A stretch of 35,829 bases of DNA from Porphyra umbilicalis (GCA_002049455.2 KV919272.1:1-35829), one strand, 5' to 3'; shown: positions 8,456 through 18,480, counted from the stretch's first letter. A program made the numbers and translations. Notes: generated from the sequence alone by a model not told the origin.

Positions 8456-11400
8456 CTCCGCGTGGCGAGTGCCCCTAAGGGTGGCGGCAGCGATGGCGGC
8501 GATAACCGTGGGGGGATTCGGAGGAGGGGAGTGACCAAGTCAGCTGTTTGAGGTGGAGTTGCCGGGCCACGACGGGTGGTGCCGACAAAGAGCTGTTCAC
8601 ACGCGTCAGGCCAAGGACTCAAGGGACTCTGTTCCCACTCTGCCTCGTCTCCACGCGCTAGCCGCCGTGCGGCCACCGGAGACGGCGGCTGCAAAATGGG
8701 CGGCCGAAACCGCTCAGAGCGCGGGATAGTCGGCGCGTGTGGCGCGTGGTCAGCGGTAGTCGGCCGCCACCGTCGACCGCCGTCGGCGACCGCCGCCAGC
8801 CGCACAATTTGCAGACCGACGGGGTCGGCGGCACACGCCATCGGCACAGCGGCCGCCGGTGAGGCCAACCCCCGGAATGACCCGGTCTCCACCTGAGGGA
8901 TCGCGCCTAGGTTTTGAAGTGCCTGGCTGCCGAGATGCGATTCGAGATGGCCGCCACGGTGGGGGGGAGGACGGCGGTGGCGGAACCATCAGACTGGGCA
9001 GCCGAACACGGTGGCCCAGCGGCATCGCCGGTGCAACCCAGAGTGGCCACAAACATGCATCGGAGTTCTACGAGGCGGCTCGGGCCGACCGGATGGCCCA
9101 CAGCGCCCTGGAAATGGATGAAGCACTTGCATGCGGACCAAACAGATGGCTGAGGGCGCTTGGCCAATGCAGTAATGTATTGAGTGTCGGTGGGTTCTAA
9201 GCACACGCAACGCCACCGATCCATAGAGGCGATGGTCAGACAGGCACGTGCCGCAAGTGCCGCGGAGGAGTCGTGCTTGAATCGAAGATGCCAGCAACCG
9301 ACTGATTCATTGATTGTTAATCATAAAACTGATCTTGTCCACAAATCTATTTTCACTACAAAACGTATTGTCAGAGCCATACTTCAATACGTGACTTGCA
9401 TCTTAGTTTATTTATACTGAATATATTTGGGCCATAAGCCTCTCCTTTCAGCCAATAAAAAAAGAAAACTCAGTGCGCCAACTAGCGCACTACTGTTCTA
9501 CACGAGTTGGCGAATAAGAGGACGGCTGTCCAGCGCATACACCAGTGGAAGTGCCAGAATGCGGCGCACTCGCCCAAAATACGGTGAGTGCGGAACCACT
9601 CGACCATACCCTCTACAATGCATACGAAAGCAGCTGTCGTGCCTTCCACCGCAGGCTTAGGCAGGACGTAAATGTGTGATCAATAAATATCATACTTATT
9701 ATACATGCACTGTGAGTCAGAGGGTCACCCGTCGCGTATTGACAAGAGCCAAGAGAGGTAGACACTCTTGTTTGGACACAGAAGAGACACTAACTTCTGT
9801 TAGCGACGCGAGGAAGGACCTGTAATCTGCGCTACCGTACAGCAACAGGGCCTCACAACCTCTCACCCCACCAACACACGAGCGCTCCTCTCCACCACAT
9901 GCACGCAGTAAAGCGAGTAGTACATGCACTCCATCGCCGCAGCATCGGCACACTGGCGTACAGTGCAGTGTGCCTGTTTGATGCCCACTGTCACCCTTTC
10001 GTCGTGAAGAAACCGTGTTTTTTTCATTTCGGGGCTTCATGCAAGTTGAAGCTGGTCAACTGCACCGTGGCTGCAACTGCATTTTAGTGAATAATAATGA
10101 GCTCAAGGTTGATCAAATATGTTTTAAGCCACGAGTGGACTACATCTGGCATGTAAAGAACGGTTGGTCCAGTCGATTAGTCGATGGGCGCTGCCCGCTT
10201 CGCCGTCGCTTTCGCCGCCGTGGGCGTCGCACGGCTTCGCTCTCAATTGGTGGGTGCATACATGGTGTTGGTTGGCTGATCCTCTAATGAGGTGATCACC
10301 GCCGGCTGCACAAGCATCGGCCCACTCCCTATCGTCTTTGCGCGGCCAAGATCCGCCGATGTCTTCGAGGTGTCCCCTTGTCGGTCGTCAGAAGCCCGTC
10401 TGTGGCGTCGGTCAGTGATTACTATCCGCTGTGATTTGTATTAGATTTGTATCTCCCTCGCTTTGTACTAAACCGCCACCAGCGACGGGCCACCGGGCCA
10501 CTCTTCTCACGCGGTTCACACTCAACGCCACACCGGCATCGACAGCCCTCATCCGGGTTCCCGACGGCGTCATGAGGGATCTTCACTGATGCAAAATTGC
10601 TGACACTGGCGATGTGGAAGCCCCAGACGACGCCTCAATCACCGTGCCGACGCGTCGGTAGCTGGCAGGGAGGGATCTTGACGACGCCACTCTCGGTGCC
10701 ACTCGTCGCTTGGGGAGTGGTCGCCGCGCATTGCCTGGCAAAGCAGTTGTGGTCCGAGCGTCACGGGCGGTTGGGGACGGGGGGGGTGATCAGCCGCCAA
10801 GTTTGCGTGCAAGCCTTGACTCGGACTGTAGCCGCCTCGCGAGAGGCTCCCCAGGCGGGCGAGGATCCCGCCCAGCGGCAGCAACCACCCACCGCCACCG
10901 CCACCGGTGTGACGCTGCAGCCCACATGGTTCCAGCCAGAGAACCGAATATCAATTTCTGTCGTCGCCGTGGGTAGGACTGGTATCGAGCGGTGGGGGGG
11001 CTCGAGTCCAACTCGCAGCTGCCTGCCCCTTCCCGTCCATCCACCGGCGACGATCGCCGGCGACGACGGTGCCGTCGGCCGAGTGTGTCCCAACAAGCAG
11101 TCTGGAGGGCCCGGAATCGCAGGCACGGAGGTTGGAGCCGCCAACGCCGGACCAGAGACGGGGTCTCTTGGGGTGGCGGCGGAATGCTTCCAGCCGTACA
11201 GATTCTTTCCTAGAACGCAGGGGTCAGGAGCGCAGCCGTCCCGGCGGCCGCAGCAAGCGTCTTGTGGTCGGCTTGGCCTCGTGAGCCCTCGCCCGTGGGA
11301 AGTGGGGTGGGGCGAGCGCATTCTCACGCACTGGCGCTGTAGCGTGCTGAGGGCGCTTTGGTGGACGCCCGGAGTTGCCGCCACCAGCTGCGGGGTGCCA

Positions 11401-11744
11401 TGAGCAGCCGCCGATGGCCACCACACCCGCCGCGTGCGGCCCACTCCAGCACCGCAAGCGTGGTAATAGGGCCTGCAGGCTGTGCATTCGGCGCTCGCGG
11501 GGCGTCCATTGTGAGCCGTGTGGGTGCATTTTTGACTGGGTGTGGGCCGCGGCCAGAAGGGACAAAGGGAACCACGCGTCGTCCCTCTGCTCCCGCGGCG
11601 GATCGTCAACTGTGTCCATTGCTCGCTCTCTCCGTGCGACCAGGAGAGGAGCATCTGCGGCCGTCTGATAGCGCCCCTATCACCGCCGTTCGTAGCCCTC
11701 GCTGATTATCGCTCTGCGGCTCTGTTCTCACGGCTGGAAGTGAC
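8456..11744. promoter_or_regulatory. Divergent intergenic region between the two MAA genes
   Basis: A 3.3 kb spacer separating the start codons of two oppositely transcribed genes, so it must contain both promoters and both 5' leaders. It has a GC-rich part next to the MysC-MysD gene (8456-9300), an AT-richer centre (about 9290-9480 and 9660-10140) and a second GC-rich part (10200-11744). Long overlapping ORFs at 10597-11654 on both strands are compositionally driven and resemble no protein I know. I find no convincing TATA element tied to either start. Co-regulation from this spacer is an inference. Confidence 0.5.
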
Positions 11745-14426
11745 GTGCCTGTCGTCACAATCATGCATATCACGCTGGATAAGTCGGCGGGCGTGCAAGT
11801 GGTGCAGCCGCAGCACTTCGCCGCCTTTGTGACCGACGTCAAGGAGGCTGGCTCGGTCGTCCCTGATGGCGACGCTAAGACCGCCGTCGAGACGGTCCTG
11901 GCGCTGCCGGCACTGTCGACCTTTTTGCTGCGCTGCTCCCGGGCGGACGTCTTCGACGGCTCCGTGGCGGCGGACTTCTCGTCCAACACCAAGGACCTGT
12001 GCATGCTGAGGTCGCTGAAGCAGCTCAAGTACTTCTACAACCTGCCGGCGGGTCAGTTGATGCAGCTGCTCTCTGGTGTTGTCGCGTCGGACGATGTGGT
12101 TGCGGCCAAGCCATGGACGGCTCTGGCCGAGCGTGTGTTTGCGGACGAGGAGCTGTGCACCATGCTCATCAAACACCTGATCATTGGCAAGACGGCCAGA
12201 GAGTCGCTCAAGGACATCTATGAGGAGAACGCGCAGTACTTGCTGGAGAACGACCCGCACGCGCTGTATCCGACCTCCATCTACCGGCAGGGCAATGGCC
12301 ACGTGACGTCCTCAGATGACTCGTCGCGCATTGAGGGCGTCATGTCCACCACCATCACCACCTCTATTGAGATTGTGCGAGACGTGCTTAACCCCAAGAA
12401 CCACCAGCTCCGGGACATGTACAAGCCACTCAAGCGCTGTGTTGCCGTCGTGGACGAGCGTCTGGACAAGCTGTACGGCCAGAAGCTGTGCGACTACTTT
12501 GTGTCGCACGATATTCCCTTCGAGAAGATGAGCTACCGGTGCATGGAGGTCGACAAGGACATTTCGACGGTGGAGAAGATGTTGGTTGACCTCAAGGGCC
12601 GCCGTGTCTCCCGCAATGAACCGGTGCTGATTGTCGGGGGCGGCGTCATGGCCGACGTGGGCGGCTTTGCCTGCGCCCTGTACCACCGCAACACCCCGTA
12701 CGTGATGCTGTGTACGTCGATTGTGTCGGGTATTGACGCTGGTCCATCCCCTCGCACCTGCTGTGACGGCCTGGGCTACAAGAACGTCTTTGGCGCCTAC
12801 CACCCGCCGGTGTTGACTCTGACGGACCGCTACTTCTTCCGCACGTTGGAGAAGGGCTGGATCCGTCACGGCATTGCCGAGATCATCAAGATGGCGGTCA
12901 CGAAGGACCACACCCTCTTTGAGGCCTTGGAGGAAGCCGGGCAGAAGCTGGTCGACACCAAGTTTGGCATCGAGGGTGTCGAGGCCGGGTCGAGGTTTGA
13001 CACACTGTCGGAGAGCATCATTGCCAAGGCAATGGATGGCTACGTGCGGTCTGAGTACGGCAACCTGTGGGAGACCCACCAGTGCCGGCCTCACGCGTAC
13101 GGCCACACGTGGTCACCCGGTTTCGAGCTGCAGGCGGGCCTCCTGCACGGCCACGCCGTGTCGATTGGCATGGGCTACGGTGCCTACCTGTCGTTCCTCG
13201 AGGGCTGGATTTCCGTGACCGACTTCCACCGCATCCTCAATGTTATTTCGACAGTCGGACTGTCGCTGGTGCACCCTATCTTGGACAACCCCAACAGCCT
13301 GTGGCAGTCGCAGGTCAAGATGACGGAGAAGCGTGGCGGGAATTTGTGCGCGCCGCTCCCCCGAGGGTCCATTGGCAAGTGCGGCTACCTCAACGACTTG
13401 ACGCGTGCCCGGCTGGAGGCGACGCTCATTGACTACAAGGAGCTGTGCAAGGCCTACCCGCGCGGAGGTGCGGGCATTGAGCCTCACTGCCGCGATGTCG
13501 GGCTGGAGGACCCGTCGACGGTCAAGCAGCATGCAGACCATGCTGTTCATGCCATCGCAACGATTGGCCCCGCCGCGTCGGACGAGGTCCCTGAGGCCAA
13601 CGGCAACGGCAATGGGGTAGAAGCCAATGGGGTTGAGGCCAACGGCAACGGCAACAGCAACGTGTACAATGACTGGATTGCCAAGCAGCAGGTGTCGCGC
13701 AACCAGGGGGCCACGTCGTCGTCTCTGATGGCTTCGATGGTGCAGATTCAGGCGAAGGACACGGAGGCGCCGCCGGCCTTCCCTCACACCACCCTCTTCC
13801 ACGAGGGCGGCGAGGAGTATGCGCAGGCGATGACCACCGCCGCGTCAGCCGACTTCGTCAATATTGCCAAGGAGACGGTGGCCGCCGACCTGTTCGCGCC
13901 GTGCATGGTGGGCGCCATTGAGGGCCAGTTCCTCAAGATGATGGCGGGCATGACCAAGTCTAAGCGAGTGCTCGACATTGGCACCTTCACGGGCTACTCT
14001 GCTCTGGCCTTTGCCGGCGGCGTGCCTGCCGATGGCGAGGTCGTTACCATCGAGGCAGACAAGAAGTGCGCAGACGTGGCACAGAAGTGCTTTGACGCCT
14101 CTGCCGACGGCAGCAAGATCAAGCTCGTACGTGGTGACGCGATGAAGGTGGTGTCGGAGATGGCGGACTCGGGCGAGAAGTTTGACATTGTCTTCCTCGA
14201 CGCAGACAAGGTCAACTACGCGCACTATTACGAGGCTGGTCTCAAGATGCTTGCGGAGGGCGGCCTCATCATGGCTGACAACGCCCTGTGCTCGCTTGTG
14301 TACGCGGACGATGATCCGGTGCGTCTGGCGCTGCACGCATTTGCCCAGAAAGTGCGGGCGGACACAAGGGTGGAGCAGGTCATGCTCACCGTCCGCGAGG
14401 GTATCCTCTTGGTGCGCCGCGTCTAA
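11745..14426 (+). CDS. mysA-mysB: Fused desmethyl-4-deoxygadusol synthase (MysA-type) and O-methyltransferase (MysB-type)
   Basis: An 893-residue single-exon protein. Residues about 200-575 are a dehydroquinate synthase-fold sugar phosphate cyclase: NAD-binding PVLIVGGGVMADVGG (293-307), IDAGPSPRTCCDGLGYKN (330-347), and metal ligands in HGIAEIIKMAV (Glu379), PHAYGHTWSP (450-458) and LLHGHAVSIGM (466-476). It should convert sedoheptulose 7-phosphate to desmethyl-4-deoxygadusol. Residues about 690-893 are a class I SAM O-methyltransferase: VLDIGTFTGYSALAFA (742-757), VVTIEAD (766-772) and DIVFLDADKVNYAHYYE (814-830), as in the caffeoyl-CoA methyltransferase superfamily; it should form 4-deoxygadusol. 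The halves are joined by an Asn/Gly/Glu-rich linker (617-639). Residues 1-200 are the helical N-terminal extension. Met1 and Met7 (11763) are both possible starts. EVS-type cyclase activity is a less likely alternative, given the fused methyltransferase and the neighbour. Confidence 0.92.
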   Translation: MPVVTIMHITLDKSAGVQVVQPQHFAAFVTDVKEAGSVVPDGDAKTAVETVLALPALSTFLLRCSRADVFDGSVAADFSSNTKDLCMLRSLKQLKYFYNLPAGQLMQLLSGVVASDDVVAAKPWTALAERVFADEELCTMLIKHLIIGKTARESLKDIYEENAQYLLENDPHALYPTSIYRQGNGHVTSSDDSSRIEGVMSTTITTSIEIVRDVLNPKNHQLRDMYKPLKRCVAVVDERLDKLYGQKLCDYFVSHDIPFEKMSYRCMEVDKDISTVEKMLVDLKGRRVSRNEPVLIVGGGVMADVGGFACALYHRNTPYVMLCTSIVSGIDAGPSPRTCCDGLGYKNVFGAYHPPVLTLTDRYFFRTLEKGWIRHGIAEIIKMAVTKDHTLFEALEEAGQKLVDTKFGIEGVEAGSRFDTLSESIIAKAMDGYVRSEYGNLWETHQCRPHAYGHTWSPGFELQAGLLHGHAVSIGMGYGAYLSFLEGWISVTDFHRILNVISTVGLSLVHPILDNPNSLWQSQVKMTEKRGGNLCAPLPRGSIGKCGYLNDLTRARLEATLIDYKELCKAYPRGGAGIEPHCRDVGLEDPSTVKQHADHAVHAIATIGPAASDEVPEANGNGNGVEANGVEANGNGNSNVYNDWIAKQQVSRNQGATSSSLMASMVQIQAKDTEAPPAFPHTTLFHEGGEEYAQAMTTAASADFVNIAKETVAADLFAPCMVGAIEGQFLKMMAGMTKSKRVLDIGTFTGYSALAFAGGVPADGEVVTIEADKKCADVAQKCFDASADGSKIKLVRGDAMKVVSEMADSGEKFDIVFLDADKVNYAHYYEAGLKMLAEGGLIMADNALCSLVYADDDPVRLALHAFAQKVRADTRVEQVMLTVREGILLVRRV
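13590..13665 (+). repeat. Imperfect Asn/Gly/Glu-rich coding repeat in the interdomain linker
   Basis: Repeats of GCCAACGGCAACGGCAA-like codons encode EANGNGNGVEANGVEANGNG between the cyclase and methyltransferase domains. This is typical of a flexible tether and is likely length-polymorphic. Confidence 0.7.
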
Positions 14427-14876
14427 GGTCCGGAACACGGCCCCACCCACTCGTCTGCTGTCCAGGCGTTTGAATTCTGAAATGCATAGGAAGGTCTTAG
14501 GATGTGTTTGTCTTTCCGCGTTCTGTGGATACCAATGGACCGATGTCCTTCAGTGGTGGACGGTCCGTACCCGTCGGCTCGGCTGGGCGACCGTCATCAA
14601 AATCATTGATCTTGACGGCACGACATGCAGCGCGCTCTGTTGGTATCGAGTTCAAATAGATGACAGGACAACACCGGCCAAGCCAGAGACACTCACCAGC
14701 ACGCACAAGACGACGCAAAGGCCCCACCCGCTACAAGAGTGCTTCGAACCACATATACGTACAAGCGCACAGTCACATCCCCATCACTGGCCACACAAGG
14801 GCTCTCATGAAACCGATGCAACTAGGGTTGGGACAAGGGCCAAGCGCCAGGCGACGGGGCTGCACGCACCCCATGG
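14427..14876. other. Convergent 3' intergenic region
   Basis: 450 bp between the stop of the MysA-MysB gene and the stop of the SPC1-like gene, which converge here. It must hold both transcript ends. No RNA gene, repeat or coding segment is recognised. Confidence 0.5.
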
Positions 14877-15444
14877 CTACCGCGACGCACCAGCCTTCCC
14901 ACCAGCCGCCTTGCCGCTGGCTGCGCCCTTGCCCGTCGACCCCGCAGCCATATCCGCCGCTAACTCGGACGAGGTCGCAAAGGTCAGCGGATTCCGGTTG
15001 AACACCCTCCAGTTGGGCGTGCAAATGACAAAACCAACCGCCACGCCCGCGCCAAGCACCATGTAGGCTAGGGAGATGGACTCTCGGATCCAGCCCGCGC
15101 CAAACGCACCAGCCTGACACACAGCGCAAGGAACACGACCCAGTGCAGGAGGGCCACAGAAAAACGCCCCAGGAAACAACAACGCGGCCAGGCAGCAGGA
15201 GCACGTACCCAGCGCCCCACCACAAAATATGCGTCAGCAGCCACAGAAGACGCACCCGGAGGCGCGCGGCAATAGCGCTGAGGAAGAGCTGCCACTATAC
15301 ACAAGCACAAAACTGGCCGTAAGGCAAAAATGACCGCAGGGAGCATGCCACACGGTGCAACCCCAGCGCCCAGAAACGTACCAAGCTGAGCAGCAGCACC
15401 CCTTGGAAGACGTGCTCACACCGTTCTTGGCCAATGAGGTCCAT
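14877..15444 (-). CDS. SPCS1: Signal peptidase complex subunit 1 (SPC12/SPCS1), two exons
   Basis: A spliced gene missed by simple ORF calling. Exon 1 is 15444-15382 (21 codons, beginning MDLIGQERCEHVFQG); the intron 15381-15114 (268 nt) has donor GTACGT and acceptor TGTCAG, phase 0; exon 2 is 15113-14877 (78 codons plus stop). The 99-residue product matches the usual size of this subunit (about 100 residues). It has the conserved layout: N-terminal MD..GQ motif, two membrane spans at about 11-30 and 32-52 joined by a short polar turn (WIRE), then TPNWRVFNRNPLTF, equivalent to the conserved P-W-x-x-(Y/F)-N-R-x-P-L motif. The subunit sits in the ER membrane and supports the signal peptidase complex that cleaves secretory signal peptides. 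The tail is Ala/Gly/Lys-rich. It is a housekeeping gene that happens to converge on the MAA genes. The splice junction is inferred from sequence alone. Confidence 0.85.
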
Positions 15445-16008
15445 CGCCGCAAGAGACCCCGCACGGCAGGTGCTTGCGACAGCACCAAGGGAACGAGAAG
15501 AAACCTGGGGTAGAAAGAGGAGCCCAACAGGGAGGAACACGACCGGACCCCTCGCACAACGAGGCGACGTAGACCAGGAGGTACACAGGCGATGACGGTG
15601 GCCGTCAGCAGCACCCCCATTGTCAACCGACCGTCTGTGAACGAAGTCCACGGCACTACCAGAAAAACTCGAACAAGTTGCTATTGATCCAGTCACCACG
15701 TCTCGAGAAGTAGGACTTGGGAAGACAGAGCTGTGCTGATAACCTACTCTCATTCGGGGTAGGGGGGGACCGGGGACTTGAACACAACTTGATTTGGTTT
15801 CTGACAGCAGAGCGCCACAACTTCATTGGTCGATTGTCATCGCTATCCAACCAATCGAACGTCCCGGAATGCACGTATCATCTTTCTATATAAATTTGGC
15901 AGCGAGCACTGCGGCGAAAAACGCAGTGTCAGCGAGGCACACTCGGGGCCCGCAGCTGAGGCCCAGTCTACACGGCGCGTGTACGCGTGAAGGAATCGGG
16001 CGGATCAC
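15445..16008. other. Upstream region of SPC1-like gene
   Basis: Gene-free sequence that should contain the SPC1-like promoter on the minus strand. Inverted CCAAT boxes occur near 15825 and a direct CCAAT near 15850. A TATATAAA box at 15887-15894 faces the plus strand, about 120 bp before element D, so a plus-strand promoter truncated by D is possible. No coding sequence is recognised. Confidence 0.4.
15887..15894 (+). promoter_or_regulatory. Possible plus-strand TATA box
   Basis: TATATAAA preceded about 35 bp upstream by CCAAT (15850). The spacing suits a core promoter, but no recognisable gene follows before element D begins at 16009. Confidence 0.3.
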
Positions 16009-17207
16009 CATTCACGGGTGCAGGCCGTGAATGCTGCCCGTGAATGCTACATGGGCCAATCAGAGAGCGTCGTTGTTTCAGTCTGAGCGCTCAGGGCACG
16101 ATCAGACACGTCCCAGCTGTCGGTCTCCAATGGGCCGTTCTGACGCAGACACCCGGCCGGCTTACTGACATGAATCCCTTCCTATTTCCTATAGATCATT
16201 GGGAATACCCAGCGACGTCCCGCTACCCCCCCTACGATGCAGCCCGTCACCCCCGTCACTCATCCCCTCGCTGCCCGGCTGCCTCCTGCAGCCCCCGCCG
16301 TCGTCCCCCCCCGCCTACAGCGCTGCCTGGCCTCTGCCGCTGCCGCCGGCCGCGTCTTTGCTGCGGCTGCCTGGCTACCGCCTGCCCACGGCCGCACGGC
16401 CGCCGCCCGCCTGCGGCCTGCCTGCCGGCTGTCGCTGCCGCTGCCGGCCCCCTGCCCCCCGCCGCAGTGCCGACTGCCTCCCGCGCCGTTTGTGCTCCCC
16501 CCCCCGCCATGTCACCGGCGCCCGGCAGCGGCCGCTGCCGTATTCCGCTCATGCGGCGGCTACCCGTCCGCCGCCGCTGCCCCTGTCGCGCCTCCTCTGC
16601 TACCGCCCCCACTGCCGCCCCCGCTGCCGTCGCCATCGCTCTCTGCTGCCGCTGCGTGCCGGCTGCCCCCCCTGCCACCTTTGACCTCTCCCGCGGACCC
16701 CGTTGCGACATGCGCGTCCACCGGGGCCGCCACCGCGACAGCGCTGGGCGCTGCGGCGTTGTAAACGAGGGGCTTATTGTCTGTTTCTGGGGAGGGTGGG
16801 GTGCTGATTCCGGGTGTGTGGGCGTAGCGCTGGGAAACGCGGTACGAGTGGTGGTGAAAGGCTGAGTGGCACACACTGCGGCCTTTTTCATGTGCAGAGA
16901 AGTGTATGAAGGAACTGTCTGTGAGCTTAGCAAGTAGCACTACCTTTATCAGCGCCCTCAAGAGGTCTAGAAACAATAGAGAGATGCCCATGTTTCAACA
17001 ACGTATGTTTGCACAGCACACCAGATTGCCCTTCCTGCCGGGTTCCAGATCGGTTCACGTGGGGGGTGTGCACGAGGCACTTCTTGAGACGATGACAACA
17101 TCTTTTTCTTCGTGAGTCGTTCCTGGGTCTATCAAGTGCGCTATGAACGGTAGTATAAGTGGCTAAGCGCGCAGACAACTTCTTCGTGTCCTATTCTACA
17201 CTTCAAC

Positions 17208-17450
17208 ATGGCAGATGAAGACAATAGCACCCCAACCTCCGCCGGCTCACGTCCTGCTGCTCAGCCCCTGAACAGCAGTTCTTATGCCCCCCAGACATCA
17301 GAGATGATACACGCAGCATTAAACACTCTGATGAAAGCTACAGGATCGTCCCACTCCATGTTGCACACCCGCCGCCGCCGCGCCTGGCGCCAGAGGTCCG
17401 CCGCCGGTCACCACTGCCCCCAACCGTCACCCGTCGTTCTTGACGCGTGA
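17208..17450 (+). pseudogene. Truncated ORF inside element D, possibly the first exon of its lost transposase
   Basis: Open frame of 80 codons with a believable start: a TATA-like GTATAAGT at about 17152 precedes the ATG by about 55 bp, and the beginning MADEDNSTPTSAGSRPAAQP reads like the polar N-terminus of a nuclear protein. A helical segment follows (SEMIHAALNTLMKATG, about residues 33-48). After about residue 53 the frame runs into Arg-rich low-complexity sequence and stops, which suggests the rest was lost or displaced. I recognise no family. Confidence 0.35.
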
Positions 17451-17863
17451 TACACACACGTGGGGGAAGCGTGAGCGAAAACCAGGAGGAAGCATGTGAG
17501 GGGGGTGGGGGAGGCGGGGGCGGCGGGGCGCGGCGCGGCGGGGAGGTGCCGCAACCGGCAAGCGGATGGAGCGGCGACGGCGGCGGCCGGACTGCCACCG
17601 CAGGTACTGGGCTCGTCGCGACAGCGGACCTGGGCATCCGCCGTAGGCAGGGAGTGAGCAGCGGGTAGCGGCTGTGGCAGCGGCTGCGGCAGCGGCTGCG
17701 ACGGCAGAAGCCCGGCGGTGGCCGTGCGGTGAGGAGAGGGCGGCTGGCAGCGGGGGGGGGGGTGCACGTCGCTGGGTAATCCTATAGGTAAGATCAGCGA
17801 TGGTAAGAATCGACGAGACCATCGAAAATCACATGTTTCATTTGTCAGCGATGCTCTAACTGT

Positions 17864-17882
17864 CCCCCCCCCCCCCCCCCCC
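17864..17882. repeat. Homopolymer of 19 cytosines
   Basis: An uninterrupted run of 19 C just inside the right end of element D, followed by further C-rich sequence. Prone to slippage and assembly error. Confidence 0.9.
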
Positions 17883-17984
17883 AGCGCTCCCCTCCGCCCC
17901 CCCCCTCAGGTGCGAGCACAGCATTCACGGCTGCATTCACGGCGTTCATCAGTGAATGCAATTTTCGGCGTTTCCTATCTCCGT

Positions 17985-18285
17985 GTACGGCGTGCTCAGA
18001 CACGTGCTAGCCAATGGGAGCGCTTCGTTCCAATCACACCCCAATCATGCTAATACTTTTAGACCCAATCCGGCCGACCGTGCGATCCCGCACACAAACG
18101 ACTTACGAGCCGAAACAGGCTCATTCGGCGCATTCAAGCCGAACACGTTCACGTGCGCGAGATTTGTTTTAATATCTCGCGCACGTGAACGTGTTTGGAA
18201 CGGAATGTGTCAGTTGCGTCTTTTGGCTTTCGCAGGAATGATTGGACGAGAAGGCTCCTCACGACTGCACCACTCGGATCAAGAG
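17985..18285. mobile_element. Element A, diverged copy 4
   Basis: Shares with the other A copies the order TGCTAGCCAATGGGAGCG, the CCAATCACACCCCAATCA tract, the central hairpin (18142-18195) and GAATGATTGGACGAGA. The outer terminus on the left is weak (GTACGGCGTGCTCAGACACG) and the right part changes into repeat E at about 18290. Overall identity to the other copies is visibly low, so this is an older or different subfamily. Confidence 0.55.
18142..18195. repeat. Central hairpin of element A copy 4
   Basis: Perfect 22 bp arms (AACACGTTCACGTGCGCGAG... / complement) around TTTGTTTTAA. The arms differ in sequence from the other copies yet remain perfectly paired, which implies compensatory change. 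Confidence 0.85.
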
Positions 18286-18314
18286 ATGGGAGACCCGTCA
18301 GTTCTGGGCCCCCG

Positions 18315-18480
18315 CACGAACGTGGGGTTGGGTTGAAATCCGAGGGTGGGGTTGGGTTCCTGCACCGGCGAGATATTGTGAGATGGGGCGCCGATTGAAT
18401 CGTCACCGTCTGGTAGATAGCTCAAAGGTGTGGGGTTGGGTTGACGCACAAAGAGTTCGTCACAGCACACAGTACGTGAG
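18315..18480. repeat. Dispersed repeat E, copy 1
   Basis: Contains three occurrences of GTGGGGTTGGGTT (about 18320, 18345 and 18428) and GGTAGATAGCTCAAAGGTGT. A diverged inverted copy lies at about 25430-25590. Function unknown. Confidence 0.6.

Larger units (their letters stand above)
16009..17958. mobile_element. Candidate element D with CCGTGAATG-bearing terminal inverted repeats
   Basis: The ends pair over about 40 bp: left 16009-16048 begins CATTCACGGGTGCAGG, and right 17920-17958 on the reverse strand begins CATTCACTGATGAACG; both continue with two copies of CCGTGAATG and end in CT. The 1950 bp interior has a C/T-rich low-complexity block (16200-16700), the start of a gene (17208) and a G-rich block (17500-17765). 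No clear target duplication is visible. The transposase, if there was one, has been replaced or lost. Confidence 0.55.

Noticed and set aside
10597..11654. Overlapping ORFs of 268 and 297 codons on opposite strands between the MAA genes
   Set aside because: Composition is Arg/Pro/Gly/Ser driven, both strands are equally open, and neither has any conserved-looking segment; expected in very GC-rich DNA.
16237..16764. 175-codon Pro/Ala-rich ORF inside element D
   Set aside because: Pure low-complexity C/T-rich DNA is open in several frames on both strands; no protein-like segment.
18315..18480. Internal telomere sequence
   Set aside because: Only three isolated TGGGGTTGGGTT motifs with unrelated sequence between them, not a continuous array.
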